Notes under the pieces: model-generated
Told to the model about the DNA's origin: nothing
Seen by the model: only the letters and a program-made list of their open reading frames with translations
Databases searched by the model: none
Shown here: positions 34,701-47,384 of the stretch, piece by piece
How the letters are laid out: the number at the start of each line of letters is the position of its first letter
Position numbering within the stretch: position 1 is the first letter of the stretch
Program-made: the position numbers and the translations under genes
Origin: Taxillus chinensis
Lineage: Eukaryota; Streptophyta; Magnoliopsida; Santalales; Loranthaceae
NCBI GenBank assembly: GCA_023512835.1
Contig: CM042088.1
Span: forward strand, 40,751,524 to 40,815,523
DNA length: 64,000 nt
Direction of reading: 5' to 3'

Positions 34701-37700
34701 TTTTCTTTTTCCCCTCGTTTTTCTGTTTTTTTGTTTTTTTTTTTGTTTTTCAAGTCTATCAATTAAATCAAATCATCACGAAATACATTGGACTAAAAAC
34801 AGCATTTGAAATATGTGTCGGGAACAACTCAGGACATATCGGATGACTTGGCTCCTCCTCGTACCACAGCGAATGGGCAACTAACTACGTTGATTATTCT
34901 TCACCATGTTTTTAAAAACAAAAAACAAAAAACAAAAAATGGGGCCTGCGCTGGAAAATCTTCGCGATTTTTGGAAACAACCCATTTACCCAAAATTTGT
35001 CTGGTTCTCTATTTTCCTACTTTATCTTTATTTTCATTTTGAAAAAAAAAATCAATGAAAACAAACGGGGATATATATAACACGAATAAAAAATTGTCTT
35101 TAAATAAAACTAACAAAGAAATAATAATATTAAAATCAATCCAAAATATCAATAAAATTTTTAAAAGAATTATAGTTGAAGTTATATTTTAATTCTAAAA
35201 TACTTTAAAAGTTTATATTTTAAACTCATATATATATATATATATCATTATCTTCCTTTTTTCATAATACCGCCCAATAAGACTATTTTTATGGACTTTC
35301 AATCTCTTCCAAAAAAAAAAACTCGTATGCAATGAATCTAAAATGGAAAATATTAACCAATTAAATTGATCAATTTAAATTACCTAAATTAAATAATTTA
35401 ATTGATTGAATGATCGATTGATTAATTAATTAAATGATTGAATGATGTATGCATTAATTGATTAATTAATTAATTGGACTAATTGATTGACTTAAATTAT
35501 GTAGTACATAAAATAAAATGATTTAATTGATTTCCTTAGAGAATAAGAAATCGCATTTATTTATTTTATTTCAATCATATATTGAAATTTGGGCATGGTA
35601 AAAAATTAAATAATTCTAATTGATTTAATTGCATGCCTTGGGGAATAAAAAAAAATCTTATTTACCCTAATTATTTTAATCAATGATTAAATAAGAGAAA
35701 TTTCATTTTATAAGTCTAACATACTCACTCTATAAATAAGTAGTTCATTTGACAAATAAATGAGGAGAATTCAGAGTAGAAAAATCATTTTTTTAGAGAG
35801 AAATAAAGGTCCTTAGAGAGAATTTTCAAAGAGCAAGGAGTACACCTTAACAAATCTAAACATCATACGAATTTCTAAATAATCATCTTGCGCAAATCAT
35901 TCAGGTTTTTCTTCTTTTCTTCTTGTTATTAAATTGTTTTGTTTCTAAATCAAAACCTTTCTATCATTCATTTTCTAAATAATAATAAGGATAATAAGAA
36001 TACAAATAATTCATCTTTTCTATAAAATTAAAATTAAAGGCCTAAGTGACCGTGGGGTTAAGCCTTTAATTCTCATACCCTAGCTCTTCGGGCCGACATT
36101 GATTGTGGCAGCACTATTTATTTAAAACAATCTTATTTTATTTCTTGTTACAAAAAATAGCATTGCCACATGGGCCTAAATCGTACATATTTTTTTCTTA
36201 AACTTGTATGTTTCTTTTAATAGCCTAAATCCTATCATTTTTCTTTTCTCTTGAAATATAACAATACAAAAAATAAATTATTTGAAAGTAAACAATCAAA
36301 CATCCATAGATCAAGACTAGGTATCAATTATGGGCATTATGGTGGTGCAAGAATTTTTTTCCTTCCCCACACATAACCGACTCTTAAACTTAAATCTCTA
36401 AAATCGTAGACTTTTTTTTCTAGGTACCCAATCACGCTTCTAAATTGTTTGATTGCAACTCTGTATTTTTATTTTCATTGCATGGTTTGTGTGAGCTACT
36501 ATGCATGGATAACTTAAGGACCAATGACATAAACTAGCATTTGAGTCCTTTCCAAAACCAGTCTCGAGCTGAGACAAAAATGAGTTATGATAAGTGGTTT
36601 ATTGAAATAGTAAATGGCCCCTTTACGTTTCCTGTCATAATATTACTACTTTTGGTGATTTATTGATTAAACAACTCATGTTCATCTGATCAAACTTAAC
36701 CACAGGATGCAGTCAAAAAAGCAAAACAATATTGAAATAAAACAAAATGAATCATAATTTCACTTGATCAAACTTTAATCCATTATGACCAAGATGCACT
36801 TTATAAAGATTCCAGTAAGCTTTATACATAAACATTGTTATAGTGAACCAATAATAGTAATGTTATGAAAAATCGAAACTCACAGGAACAACCAGGCAAA
36901 CATGAGGTTGCATGTGTGTTAGCTTCGGCTTCAAATAGACAAGGAGACAAAGTAATGTTAGGATAGTAATAATAATAATAATAATAATAGTAATAATACA
37001 AAAATATAATGGTACAAAATATCAGTTGCGGTTGAGCCTGAGAAAACTGTCTTATGCACTGACTATTGTTGATCGGTTTATAATTCGAATATGATTTTGT
37101 TTATAATTCTTTCGTTTGTCACCAGAATCGAATGACGTCGATTGTATTATTCGGGACCAGTTCCATGATAATTGAAAGTTGGGGCTAGCTCATTGACATT
37201 TGAAAACCCTAGGAAGACACTTATCCATGTTGCACGCTTCTCGAATTAATAATCACGATTTTTAATTACTCTATAAAATAATGAGAAAAACATGCATGTA
37301 TATAAAGCATTTTAAATTAAACATGTGCATCTAATTCAGACAAAATGGGGTCTAACATATATATGGGTCTTAAAGGAAATAGTAGGCCCTGTAAATGGGA
37401 TAAAGAGATTTTTTATGAATTATTATATTTTTTAAATGACTTATTTGAGATATGTGATGTTTTGTTTAAAAAATATGTTATAATGGGGTGAAAAAAATTA
37501 TGTTGAATTGTTTAGCATGTGTTAGAAATGTATGCCTTGAGGAGTGCCCATATTGTAATTTATGTGGATTTACATGTTACACTATTTATTATATGTGAGG
37601 CATCTTGCTCTATGGCCTGTGTGGTTGGGGATGGAAGTCTGTGTGACTGAGGTTGTGGTAGCTCATGAGATTAAGGGTGAGGAGGCTTATGTGGTCTGTT

Positions 37701-38362
37701 TTAAGCTCTATTTGAGTTATGAGGTTTGGTAGTAATATTTTTATAAACTGCTTAATTGTTTGTGCATAAGGGCACATAATGAGCACATGTATGTACTTTT
37801 TCATGTAGAGGTTAGGAGCATAGATGAATTAAATAGACATAATTTCTATTGAGTTGTGGTTGCTCATACTCTCCCCCCAATTGTGTTTTTTTTTTTTCTG
37901 ATACTTATTAGAGTTAGGTGGAACGGACTAAGGTGGAGACTCAAATAGAGTTTATATTATACTGTTTTCTTTTAATTGTTAATTGTATTGGTTTAACCTG
38001 AATTGAAACTGATATAACCCCAAGTGAAGATAATATTATATCAGGTTTTAGTTTTAATACAATTTTAAATGTTGAGTATGTGGACTAAGTTGTGAATATC
38101 TTTATGTGGCATTTTGTGTGGGATACTAATCAACTCGGGACAACCTTGTGGTTTGGTGTTTAATTCAACTTTTTGCCCCATCGAGTATGGGTAAGGAGAA
38201 TTACTAGCCAATTTTCTTGGGTTAAAAAAATTGGGACTTAACACCCGACAAGTGAATTATTTGATGGAGAGATTCAAAAGCTATAGGGTTCTGAGACACT
38301 AAAGGTTCAAGAAGATTCTATTAATCTGATTCATGGAAAACATTGAGGGTTTAAAGATGGGC
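34701..38362. other. AT-rich intergenic; no gene seen
   Basis: TTAATTGATTAATTAATT-type simple sequence at 35340-35480. 35720-35960 has LTR-like features (TCTATAAATAAG TATA box, then AGAGAGAAATAAAGG and a TTTTCTTCTTTTCTTC stretch) but no partner LTR or primer site was found. (ATA)n at 36967-37000. A weak 16-bp inverted repeat GTGGCAGCACTATTT / AATAGCATTGCCAC lies at 36105-36169. Confidence 0.5.
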
Positions 38363-38405
38363 ACAGATATGGTGGGGGGGGGGGGGGGGGGGAACAGATA
38401 TGGTG
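38363..38405. repeat. G19 tract bracketed by a 12-bp direct repeat
   Basis: ACAGATATGGTG occurs at 38363-38374 and again at 38394-38405, with a 19-G run (38374-38392) between. Looks like a slippage or repair-generated tandem duplication. Confidence 0.9.
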
Positions 38406-39132
38406 TTATATGGTTGAGAGAGGGTCTAGAGGTGTTAGAGTGCAATGACAAAGGGGGAGATCGATGATGGCACTTGTGTGTATAGTAACCCAAGAGAGGA
38501 TAGAAATACATTTTTTAAAATACTTAAAGAGTATACAATATCTCTTTATTATACACACTTATAAAAATAAGGATAAAAACTAACATAAATGACTATTGGA
38601 GATGTGTTATTTATTTATTTATCTAAGATACAGAGTTGATCATGACTATTTGAGATGTTCTTATAATAGAAAAAGAATGTACGAACTTTTAATTTGAGCT
38701 CTATGCTATTATAATTTGTCACAATGAAATAAAAAATTAATATAAACTATTAAAAAATTTAACTATAGCAAATTCATTCAGATTGAAAATTTTATATTAA
38801 AAATAATTTATTTTATTCTCTTTATCATATAAGAAGTCGTTTGGTATATATTTTAATTTTTATATTTTAATTTCATAATTTTAAAATAATTAAAATCATA
38901 TGATTTTTAAAAGTAATTATAAAATTTATAATTTATAATTTTTTTTTAAAAATCCATTATTTTTAAATTAAAATAATCCGCCATTTAAAAAAACGGAACA
39001 GCCAATTAAACGTAACAAACAGCTTATTGAATACTAAATTTTATATTTTAAATAAAAAAACTACTTTCGAAAACAAAACAATACAAGCCATAAAATATCC
39101 GTTTTAAAGCGGGTGCACTTTTATACTCGTCC
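38406..39132. other. AT-rich intergenic; no gene seen
   Basis: Upstream of the HSF transcription unit. Contains many AATTTTAAAAT-type palindromes but nothing coding. Confidence 0.55.
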
Positions 39133-40113
39133 GTGTTCTTGCAGATATACACGCGCGGTCTGATCATCTGGAAGTTTTTGGGTTTTTTTTTTTTTTCATT
39201 TCCTTCTTCCCACGATACAAACAGAATACCAAACCCTAGAAATTTGAATGCCTGTGGTCAAATTGAAGATCCCAAGACATTTCAACTGCGGCGCCGACAC
39301 GGAGATATCAAATATCTTCAACTCAAGTTCGTGTTCTCTCATGCGTGGGCTTCATCGGAGGTAAAAGTTCGAACACCTTGCGTGCACTCTCGGCGCTGTG
39401 GTTTTTTGGTCGTTTTTGTTTGCTTCTTTTGGGTTTCAAACCTCTGACCTTGTTGGGACTTCATTTTCCGTTATCAACCATTTTACACCAACTTTAGAGA
39501 CTGTTTGTCAAATGGCATGAATTTTCTAAGTTGTGCTATTAAAAAAAACAGAGACTTTGATTCGGGAAATCACGGGTCTGCGACTTGTTATTGGAGCAGA
39601 AATCTGAGCTGGGCGTGTTGTCGATCGGCGAAAGTTCTGGTTTTTAGGGTCTTTATGTACTGAATTTCCCTCGATAGAGCTGTTTTGAGTTTGATGGGCA
39701 TGATTTAGGGGTTAATATTTTGTAGTTTTTTTTTTCCAAATTTAGTGATCTGGGATTGAAATTACGATGGTTCCGAATCGAATTATTGACCTCGAGCGAG
39801 CTTCATAGATTTTATTTCAAGGGATTATTGATGGGCTTTCTTTGGTAGCTTAATCCTCCGGGTATTGTGCGGCTGAAGGTATTGGGTGTTCTGAGATGTT
39901 CCTTTTAAATTTGTCAGTGTTTTGTGATTTGGGTTTAATTGAATATCGATTTGGTGTGATTTGAAGGGGAATTTTTTTTTTACTTCAGCAACTTTGAAAT
40001 GTTTTCAAGATAAATGTTCTGCTGATTTATTGGCGGACATGTACATTGGTGGCGATTGAGATCTTCTTGATTAGTGGGTTTGGGTTTGTTGGGTTTTGAA
40101 GAGTGCACCTGTG
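39133..40113 (+). promoter_or_regulatory. Probable promoter and long 5' leader of the HSF gene
   Basis: Transition from AT-rich to transcript-like sequence. A T-rich run at 39182-39196 and several short upstream ATGs are present. The leader just before the start (GGGTTTTGAAGAGTGCACCTGTG) lacks a nearer in-frame ATG. Where transcription begins, and whether the leader has an intron, cannot be decided from sequence alone. Confidence 0.4.
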
Positions 40114-41406
40114 ATGGATGAAGCTGTGGGTACTTCAAATGCTATACCACCTTTTCTTTGCAAAACATATGAGATGTTAGAAGATTCTTCTACGGACTCT
40201 ATTGTTTCTTGGAGCGAGGATGATAAAAGCTTTGTTGTTTGGAATCCTCCTGACTTTGCTAGGGAATTGTTACCTAAGTTCTTCAAGCACAGTAACTTCT
40301 CAAGCTTTATCAGGCAGCTCAATACATACGTAAGATAATCAATGCTGTTCTGTTGATATTTTTACTTTAAAGTTAAAAATTATATTGGTTTCATTCTTTG
40401 CACGAATGTTATGATGACCTTTTCCTTCAACCAGGGTTTTAGAAAGGTCGATCCTGAACGTTGGGAATTCTCTAATGAGTATTTCATCAGAGATCAACCC
40501 AAACTTTTGAAGAATATCCATAGACGCAAGCCGGTTCACAGCCATTCAATATCAAATCAGCAAGGACAGGGAACTTCTGGGTCATTGACCGAATCAGAGA
40601 GAGAGGAACTTAAGGACGTGGTTGAGAGGCTGAAACATGAAAAGAATGTGCTTACCTTGGAGATTCAGAAGCACCAAGGGGATTTCCAACGAATTGAGTC
40701 TCAGATGTTTTTTTTAAAGGAGCGCTTGCAACAAAGAAATGAGAAGCAGCAAGATATGGTGTCCTATTTGGCACGGGTCTTGCAGAAACCTGGACTTGCA
40801 GTGAATTTCTTGCCTCTATCCCAAGCCCATGATAGAAAGAGAAGGCTGCCAAGGACCAATTCCCTTCATGAGGAGGAAGAAAATCAAACTGTGAATTTCG
40901 ATAATGCAGGGAGAGAAAATGCTGGTGTTGTTTCGAGTCTGGGCTCTGTTAAAGAGATGTATGAGCTCTTGGAGTCATCTGTGGCTTTTTGGGAGAATGT
41001 TCTCCATGATTTCTGTGATTCTGTCCTGTGTTCTCCGTTGGAGTTGGATGAATCTACGGATTGCGAGGAAAGCCCTACTATATCTTACGTACAGCTTGAG
41101 ATTCAATCTAAATCTTCAAGGATTGACATGAATTGTGAGCCTTCTGCTGTGCTATGCGTTGAGCCCCATGTTGTCTCTTCCAAAGGAAAAATGGTTGGAA
41201 ATGTGGGGGTGGCTGCTGGGGCCAATGATGTGTTCTGGGAACAATTCTTGACTGAGAACCCTGGCTCATCTGAAGTGCAGGAGGTTCAGTCTGAGAGGAA
41301 GGATCCTGGTTACATAAAGAGAGAAAGTGAGCTAGTTGAACATGACAGCTCGTGGTTGAGCAAAAGGAATGTTAATCCAGTCTTGGGACAGATTGGGAAG
41401 ACCTGA
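40114..41406 (+). CDS. HSFA4: Heat shock transcription factor, class A4
   Basis: Exons 40114-40329 and 40435-41406 give 395 residues. The 105-bp intron splits the winged-helix DNA-binding domain after [11 protein letters not shown], the position conserved in all plant HSFs. DNA-binding domain about residues 14-107, ending [12 protein letters not shown], the usual A4 sequence. Coiled-coil oligomerisation region (HR-A/B) about 120-195 with the class A insert. Nuclear import signal DRKRRLPR at 205-212. Two aromatic/acidic activator motifs: [15 protein letters not shown] (251-265) and [13 protein letters not shown] (336-348), the latter diagnostic of HsfA4. ATG at 40114 chosen because MDEA... is the usual A4 start. 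A4 factors activate heat and reactive-oxygen responses and are held back by HsfA5. The carboxy end after NVNPVLGQI is shorter than in Arabidopsis A4a. Confidence 0.94.
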
Positions 41407-41978
41407 CGATGTTAGATGTTTTTTGAAACATTTATTGCTACTTATAGACCCTTCTGTATTTATGATCACTTTCAGAATATAAATAATAAATTTTGTGTTT
41501 TACCTTTGTTATAGTATTCGTGCGAATGATGATTTTAAGTTTCCTGGGAAACTTCTTTGTAGATTTGTGATCGAGAAAAATTGTTTCCAGACCCTGCATT
41601 TTCTTTCTCAATTGGACATGTCCTTGGTGGTCCTCCCCTCGGAAGTATGCCTCATTGTGTGCGGGCTTTTAAATTGGTGCCTGAATCATTGGTTTCTTCT
41701 GGCCACTAGTGGAAACTTTTGCATGTCATTCCCTCAAATTTGGTTTGAATTATGATTTTTTTCAATGATACATTCTAATAATGAAGTTCATTTTGCGTTT
41801 ACATTATTTGAACTAACATTTTTTTTTTGGTGAAGCAGTTAATATTTTCAATTTAAAGCATGATTCCCATAACCATTTACACCATTCTAAATGCCTAGTC
41901 CCATGACACTGTAAAAGCTAAAACTTAACTGTTTTATGCTTACAACTTCATTCTCCTATCAGTCCCTAAAGGGCAGAA
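41407..41978. other. Gap between convergent HSF and OFP genes (572 bp)
   Basis: Should contain both 3' UTRs. AATAAATAA-type polyadenylation signals occur at about 41480 (HSF strand). No other gene. Confidence 0.65.
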
Positions 41979-42983
41979 CTAATCATGGCAACAGCAGCTG
42001 CAACACTCACCCTGCAACCCTGGTGCAATGCCCTTTTCCTGGTTCACGTCAAACCATAGCTGCCTAAACACCTTGATTATGAGATCATGGTAATCGTCAC
42101 AGTTCAACGTCAGGTAACATGCCAGGAGTTCCTCCAGCTCCTCTGGCCTATTAATCTTCTTCTCCTCTATCATCTCAGCCATGGAATCCCTGAAATCTTG
42201 CCCCGGGTCGTATGACCATTTCACCACGGCAAAATTTTCCAATTCTTTAACCGTCTCTCCAACTGTTCTTTCTTCAGATATTTTCTTCATTTTTGTTCTG
42301 GTCTTCTTTTTCTTCTTCTTCTTCTTGTCTTCAAGAGCTTTGATCTTGCAGGTCTCCAACTTTGGAGAAAAAGCTTTTGTTCTCTTCTGCGAGTGGAGGG
42401 ATTTTCTCTGATTCACACCTTCAAATTCCGGTATTTCTCCTTCTGACGACCATTTTGGTGGTCTTTGTAATTTCAGCTCCCTTTTCTCTGCTGCTCTCGA
42501 ACTTTTTAATATTCTCAAATTATGATCCTTCCTGGGTATTTCCAGTTCTGCTTCTACTTCTGGCATGTATTGGGCCAAAAGTTTCATCGCTCTTACACCA
42601 GACGTGGGGCTCTTCCGGAATCTGCTAGCTGTCTTCTCTCCTGCTACCAGATTTGTGACATTCGAGTCGGATGAAATCGCCTTGGAACCACCTTCTCCAC
42701 CTTTATCGCCCTCAGCTCTGTCTTCCCCAAACGAAATCCTCCAGAATGGATCATCTTCTCGGGCATGGAACCGCCCTTCATCATGCACTGCTCGCTGCAG
42801 TGTACCCATCAGTTGTGAATTCCGATTCCCTTCTGGCCTCACTTTTCCCAGCCGAGTACTGAAATTGCCGCAATCTGGCTTGAACTTGGAGAGCCATGAG
42901 ACAGAGAAGATCTGCGAGATGGAAGAGGGTCGAGAGCAAGGCGAAGGTGATGTAAGCGGCTTCTTCTTCCTCCCCCATTTCAT
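41979..42983 (-). CDS. OFP5: OVATE family protein (OFP5-like transcriptional repressor)
   Basis: Intronless, 334 residues, ATG at 42983. Begins [10 protein letters not shown], the conserved start of the OFP5 group. The OVATE domain (about 251-311) reads [40 protein letters not shown] and [20 protein letters not shown], with the typical bipartite pattern. The middle is Ser/Lys-rich, with a run of eight Lys at 220-227 encoded by a CTT/TTC microsatellite and a likely nuclear signal. Family members bind TALE homeodomain proteins (KNOX/BELL), repress transcription and limit cell elongation. The tail ends in a Cys cluster (CCSCCCHD) not part of the domain. Convergent with the HSF gene, 572 bp away. 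Confidence 0.92.
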   Translation of the reverse strand: MKWGRKKKPLTSPSPCSRPSSISQIFSVSWLSKFKPDCGNFSTRLGKVRPEGNRNSQLMGTLQRAVHDEGRFHAREDDPFWRISFGEDRAEGDKGGEGGSKAISSDSNVTNLVAGEKTASRFRKSPTSGVRAMKLLAQYMPEVEAELEIPRKDHNLRILKSSRAAEKRELKLQRPPKWSSEGEIPEFEGVNQRKSLHSQKRTKAFSPKLETCKIKALEDKKKKKKKKTRTKMKKISEERTVGETVKELENFAVVKWSYDPGQDFRDSMAEMIEEKKINRPEELEELLACYLTLNCDDYHDLIIKVFRQLWFDVNQEKGIAPGLQGECCSCCCHD

Positions 42984-45264
42984 AATTTTCTGCAGAACTC
43001 AAATTTACTCTCTGGTTTTGTTTTTTTTTTTTTTTGGTCGTGGGTGCAAGTTTGTGAAGAATACGACGGAGAGGCGATGTATATAGATTATAGAGTAGCG
43101 GTTGGGGGAGGAAAGAGGCGGTTATGCTGTTAATATGAACGTGGGTATGTATTGTGGCTGCTTTTGTGCCATGATAATTTCAAAAGAAAGTCCCGCCATT
43201 AATCCAGTGACCACTTTACTAGTTAGCACTTAGCAGGCTTTTACTGCTGTGTGCGTCTGTTTCAAAGAGCTGGGCCCTCCCTTGTCCCCTATGCTTGGGA
43301 ACATGCTCATTTATAGCTTCGACTATTCAAGTAATATGAATATATGATGCTTGTCTGTATGTATATCTATAGCTAACATAGTCGCATGGCAGCACAAGAA
43401 CATGGTAGTGCCGAAGGCAGGTGTGTGCGCGAATGCCGATACTGCTGCTTCTTTTGGTGGCATCTAACTTTGGGTCATATCATAATAATCATGCAGCCTT
43501 CTGGCGTGAACTTACAATATAACGCCAATACAAGTGGCCTGTGGCCCTGGCTTTATCCCGCTGGTTTACTCCGAAGGTACAGACAGTGGGGGCGTCCCCT
43601 TGGGGGGCCTGAGAAAAAGCAAATTGAGAGATTGGATGGGTCCTCCCTCTCTCTCTCTCTCTCTCTTTGCTTTTGCTTTTATTTTTCGTTTCCAGAATGC
43701 CCTTTGTTTCGACTTTGGTTTCAAAAGCTATGAGAATGGCAAACTGGGAGTCCAACGGTTGCTGAGAGACACCACAAATGTCTTTTCTTTTCCTTTTCCT
43801 TTTTCCTTGCTAACAAAACATTTGTAAAAACATGTTCCTGAGAAAAGATTAAATTATATGTAAGTTTTTGGCAAATTATTAAGCCGTCGAGGATGTTTGA
43901 TTGGATGATGTGTCAGGGGAGACAGAATCCAAAACTACCGGCTACTACTGCGTCCTCCTATTATTAGTAATTTTGAAGTTAACCTCTCTCTATGGTGACC
44001 AGTGAAATGGTCATAACAACCCCCGAGGCCCTATGGAAGGAGTCAGTGGAGTTGATTTTATCTGGTGGTAAAAACATATGTACTCATCTAGCTTCTTCTT
44101 CTTCTTCTTTTTATTTAGAAAAGATATAAATATATTATGATTGACTCTTTATACATTCAAAAATAAATCAACCCAAAAAAGAAGGTTTGACAATGCACGA
44201 AAATACTATTAATATTTGAAAAAGATATTAATATATTTTTAAAAAAATTATTTTTAGTTGAAAAAAATATATTTAAAAATAAATAGATGAGTGTTTAATA
44301 AATATTCTGATTTTAATTTTTGGCCGTGGAAGTATTACATGTGTTGTGTTCCAATGGAAGAATGGAAGATTTGGGCTGAAATTACTTTTAGGTTGCAAGC
44401 ACACCAAATTGAGAGTTGGAGGCATTGCATTTTCATGAATCCCGTACATTCTACAATGAAAGAAAATGTTTCGGCGTTTTGAAATGAAAATAAATAAATA
44501 AATGTGCTGCTATCCACGTACAACTCAGCGTCAGCTCATAGCCCACCTCTCACACTGACACACATTAATCACCAGGCCTTAAAAATGAAATTATTCAAAT
44601 GGGTATTTCTTTCATTTCCTTGGAGGTTATTCGTTTAAAATGGAATTGTACAATATTTTATTTAAAATTCGTAAGACTTTAAAAATGAAATAACAATTAG
44701 CTAACCACACAGAACTGTTTCAAATGCAAATGGAATAAATAAAATCCCTACCGAGCCACTGCTAGAACAATAGGAAACTAGAAACATAGCATTGTGATTT
44801 TAAAATTATTGTTTTACATTTGTCGAATGTTTTTTTTTCTATTGACTTGCTAATTATTATAAATAACAAGTTTTATATACTCGGATGAACATTTGACATG
44901 ATTTTTTGGGTAAAGTTTCTTGTATTTTCTATAAGAGTTTTCAAATATTTATGGGAGAAATTTGTAAATTTTTTTGTACACAATAAATATACATGAACAT
45001 ATATATATACATGTATAAAGTTTTTGTTTAACTAAAGATGAGTTAAATTATATATTTTGAATTTGTATCTTCATCCTTCCTAACTAAATTTTCTATATTC
45101 GTTCCTTTATTGTGATGTCATGCACATAAAATTTTAGCTGATTGAAAGTAAGTTTTGCCCTTATCAAATTAATCCCACAACTGCTCTTTATGCGATAGCT
45201 ACAAGTCTAAAATGGACTGTGAGGATAGCATTGTGCTAACTCCGAGATTGTGGGTGTGCATATA

Positions 45265-45303
<39 letters not shown>

Positions 45304-45489
45304 TTATGTGAAGATTTCTTTTCCTTTTCATCTGGGCTTCGCTATTCACAATAATGGGCTAGAATTAACGCGTGAGGAGATTTTACAGATGCCCGAGCAA
45401 ACTTTTTTTGGTGGCCCATTGCCGTAAACCTCAGGGAGCCTCCTGACATGACCATTCTTTTACCCTTTGCCAAAATATAAAAAAAGAGG
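42984..45489. other. Upstream region of the OFP gene and intergenic DNA
   Basis: OFP promoter and leader from 42984 rightward. 43645-43662 is a (CT)n repeat. 44300-44480 is a slightly GC-richer stretch of no recognised identity. (GT)n-(AT)n compound microsatellite at 45257-45303, just left of the hAT element. No gene seen. Confidence 0.5.
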
Positions 45490-46019
45490 CAGGGCCGGCC
45501 CTGGAATTTGGGTGACCCTAAGCGAAATTTTAGAATGGGGCCCCTGTCCGATCCGTTTAGAGCCGACTGCCGAGCTTCGAGGAGTCGACCGCGTGCTGGC
45601 TGCCGAGTGCGAGACGCGAGGCGTGGACCGTGTGCTCTCAACGTCGTGTCGATGGTGGATCCGTCCGTCTGGAGTCGAGGCGAGGGAGGGAGAGGCGATC
45701 ACGGATCCGTCGGCGTCGAGGCGAGGGAGAGGCGTCAACGGCCGATCCGTCCGTCGAGGCCGAGTTGCCGAGGGAGAGGCGGACCGTGGCGTGACGTCGA
45801 TCCGTTGCGGTTGAGGCAAAACCGACCGGGCGGTTGGCGGAGGCACGAGCCGCGCGACGAGATGAGGCGAGATGGAGAGCTAGAGGCGTGCGAGCGCGTT
45901 GATTTCCTTACGCGACGAGGGCCTTAAGGGTAAAGAAAGAAAGGGCTCGAAATTTGGGGCCCCAAAAATCGGGGGCCTCAATCGCCGCCTTAGGCCGCAA
46001 AAGCCTAGGGCCGGCCCTA
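45490..46019. mobile_element. hAT-type element with CAGGGCCGGCCCTG ends and GC-rich core
   Basis: 530 bp between 8-bp target duplications AAAAGAGG (45482-45489 and 46020-46027). Left end CAGGGCCGGCCCTGG, right end TAGGGCCGGCCCTA (terminal G changed to A). Sub-terminal GGGTGACCCTAAG / CGCCTTAGGCC and GGGGCCCC occur near both ends. The core (45540-45930) is strongly GC-rich, with GTCGAGG/CGAGGGAGAGGC repeats, unlike the AT-rich surroundings. It carries no transposase. Confidence 0.9.
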
Positions 46020-46027
46020 AAAAGAGG

Positions 46028-47008
46028 TAGAAGAATTTGATATGAAAAAAGTATAGAAATAAAATAGGTGAAAAAAAAAATAGTGTAAAAATGGTTGTTT
46101 GGTTGGAGTGAAAAAGAGATAAAAAATATATTTTTTTATAATTTAATTAGAATTAAAAAAATTAAAAAACAAATAATATTACGTGAGATACCAATTTAAT
46201 CAATTTGTAGCATTTTTAATAATGATGGATTAGGGACATTTTTGGAAAACAAAATTACTATGCACTTTCTTCCTATTTTCACGCCAATTGAATGAGGAAA
46301 ACGGCAGCACAAATTTCAATGCATTTTTACAAGTTCTCATGCATTTTCCATAAACTTTACATAGCTACCAAGCAAAGGAAAATAAGTTTTCTGCCTATTT
46401 TTCATACTTCAGCATAATTTCCATAGTAGCCAAGTAAAGGGTAAATAAATCCTTTAGAACACTTGTAATTTGAATGATTAGTGCCCAACCCAAAACTAAA
46501 ACTTGTCTCATGAACACCCACAAAAAAATAAATCTATATAGTTTGAATAAGGATAAATATCCAATTACCCAAATATATAGAAAGAGAAAGAAACAAGTTG
46601 TCATAATATTAGGAGTTTGGATTTGTTGGTGAACAAGGTGCCACAGAGTTATGACTTACAATGAGCTATCTCGTGTGTTATTTAGTTTTTTAGTGAAATT
46701 TTGTGAACTAAATAAGCCTTTTAAGTTTGAGTAAATGTTTTTAAATTTATTTGGCAACGATTGAAAGTTGTAAAGAATGCTTGAAAGAAAAAAAAACTTA
46801 TATTAAAACAAATGTTAATTATAAGTTTTAACACTGAAGTATTGCTTTACACATAAATTTTAATACTATTTTACAATTGCCATTAAGAGACATTAGGTTG
46901 TCACTTTCGTACAAATCGCTTATACATGTTTTAACTCATTATACGAGCTTTAAAAACAATACAGATTATACAAATATGCTACAAAAATATGTCATGAGCC
47001 TCCGGACC
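46028..47008. other. AT-rich intergenic; no gene seen
   Basis: No conserved reading frame, no repeats above noise apart from short A/T runs. Confidence 0.55.
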
Positions 47009-47384
47009 GTGACAAAGGATAGCTCACCATCATGGTGATCTTACCTATTTCAGACTCTGTTGATATTTGTTTCAAAATTTAACTGTTAGATTGAATATTC
47101 ATATAATATCTATCATGTTTGTAAATTTTCATGACAAGTATGATACAAGATACGTATTCAATTTAAAAAAAATTGAAGATAAATAAATTAAAATTAATTT
47201 GTTAAAATTCTGATTTTTTTCTAATTGAATTTACATAAAAATTAACTGTTAGATCCCAAAATATTTTACAAACATTATACATAGTACGTAAACATTTAAT
47301 ATAACAATTAATTTTTAAAATAAATATGGACAAAGTTTGAAATATATCAAATCACCATGGTAGTGAGTTAACCTTACTCATCAC
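47009..47384. mobile_element. MITE with long terminal inverted repeats
   Basis: About 376 bp whose two halves are inverted copies: AGCTCACCATCATGGTGATC...TTTCAGACTCTGTTGATATT on the left and, reversed, AACTCACTACCATGGTGATT...TTTCAAACTTTGTCCATATT on the right; similarity continues for roughly 70-100 bp per arm. Each arm starts with a near-palindrome around CCATCATGG/CCATGGT. One arm of the same family is at 18746-18900. Superfamily not determined; no target duplication recognised. Confidence 0.75.

Noticed and set aside
35720..36000. Solo LTR
   Set aside because: TATA box and LTR-like composition only; no TG...CA ends with target duplication, no primer site and no second copy in the window.
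40096..40113. Starting the HSF six codons upstream
   Set aside because: The codon at 40096 is TTG; the family's MDEA start is the ATG at 40114.
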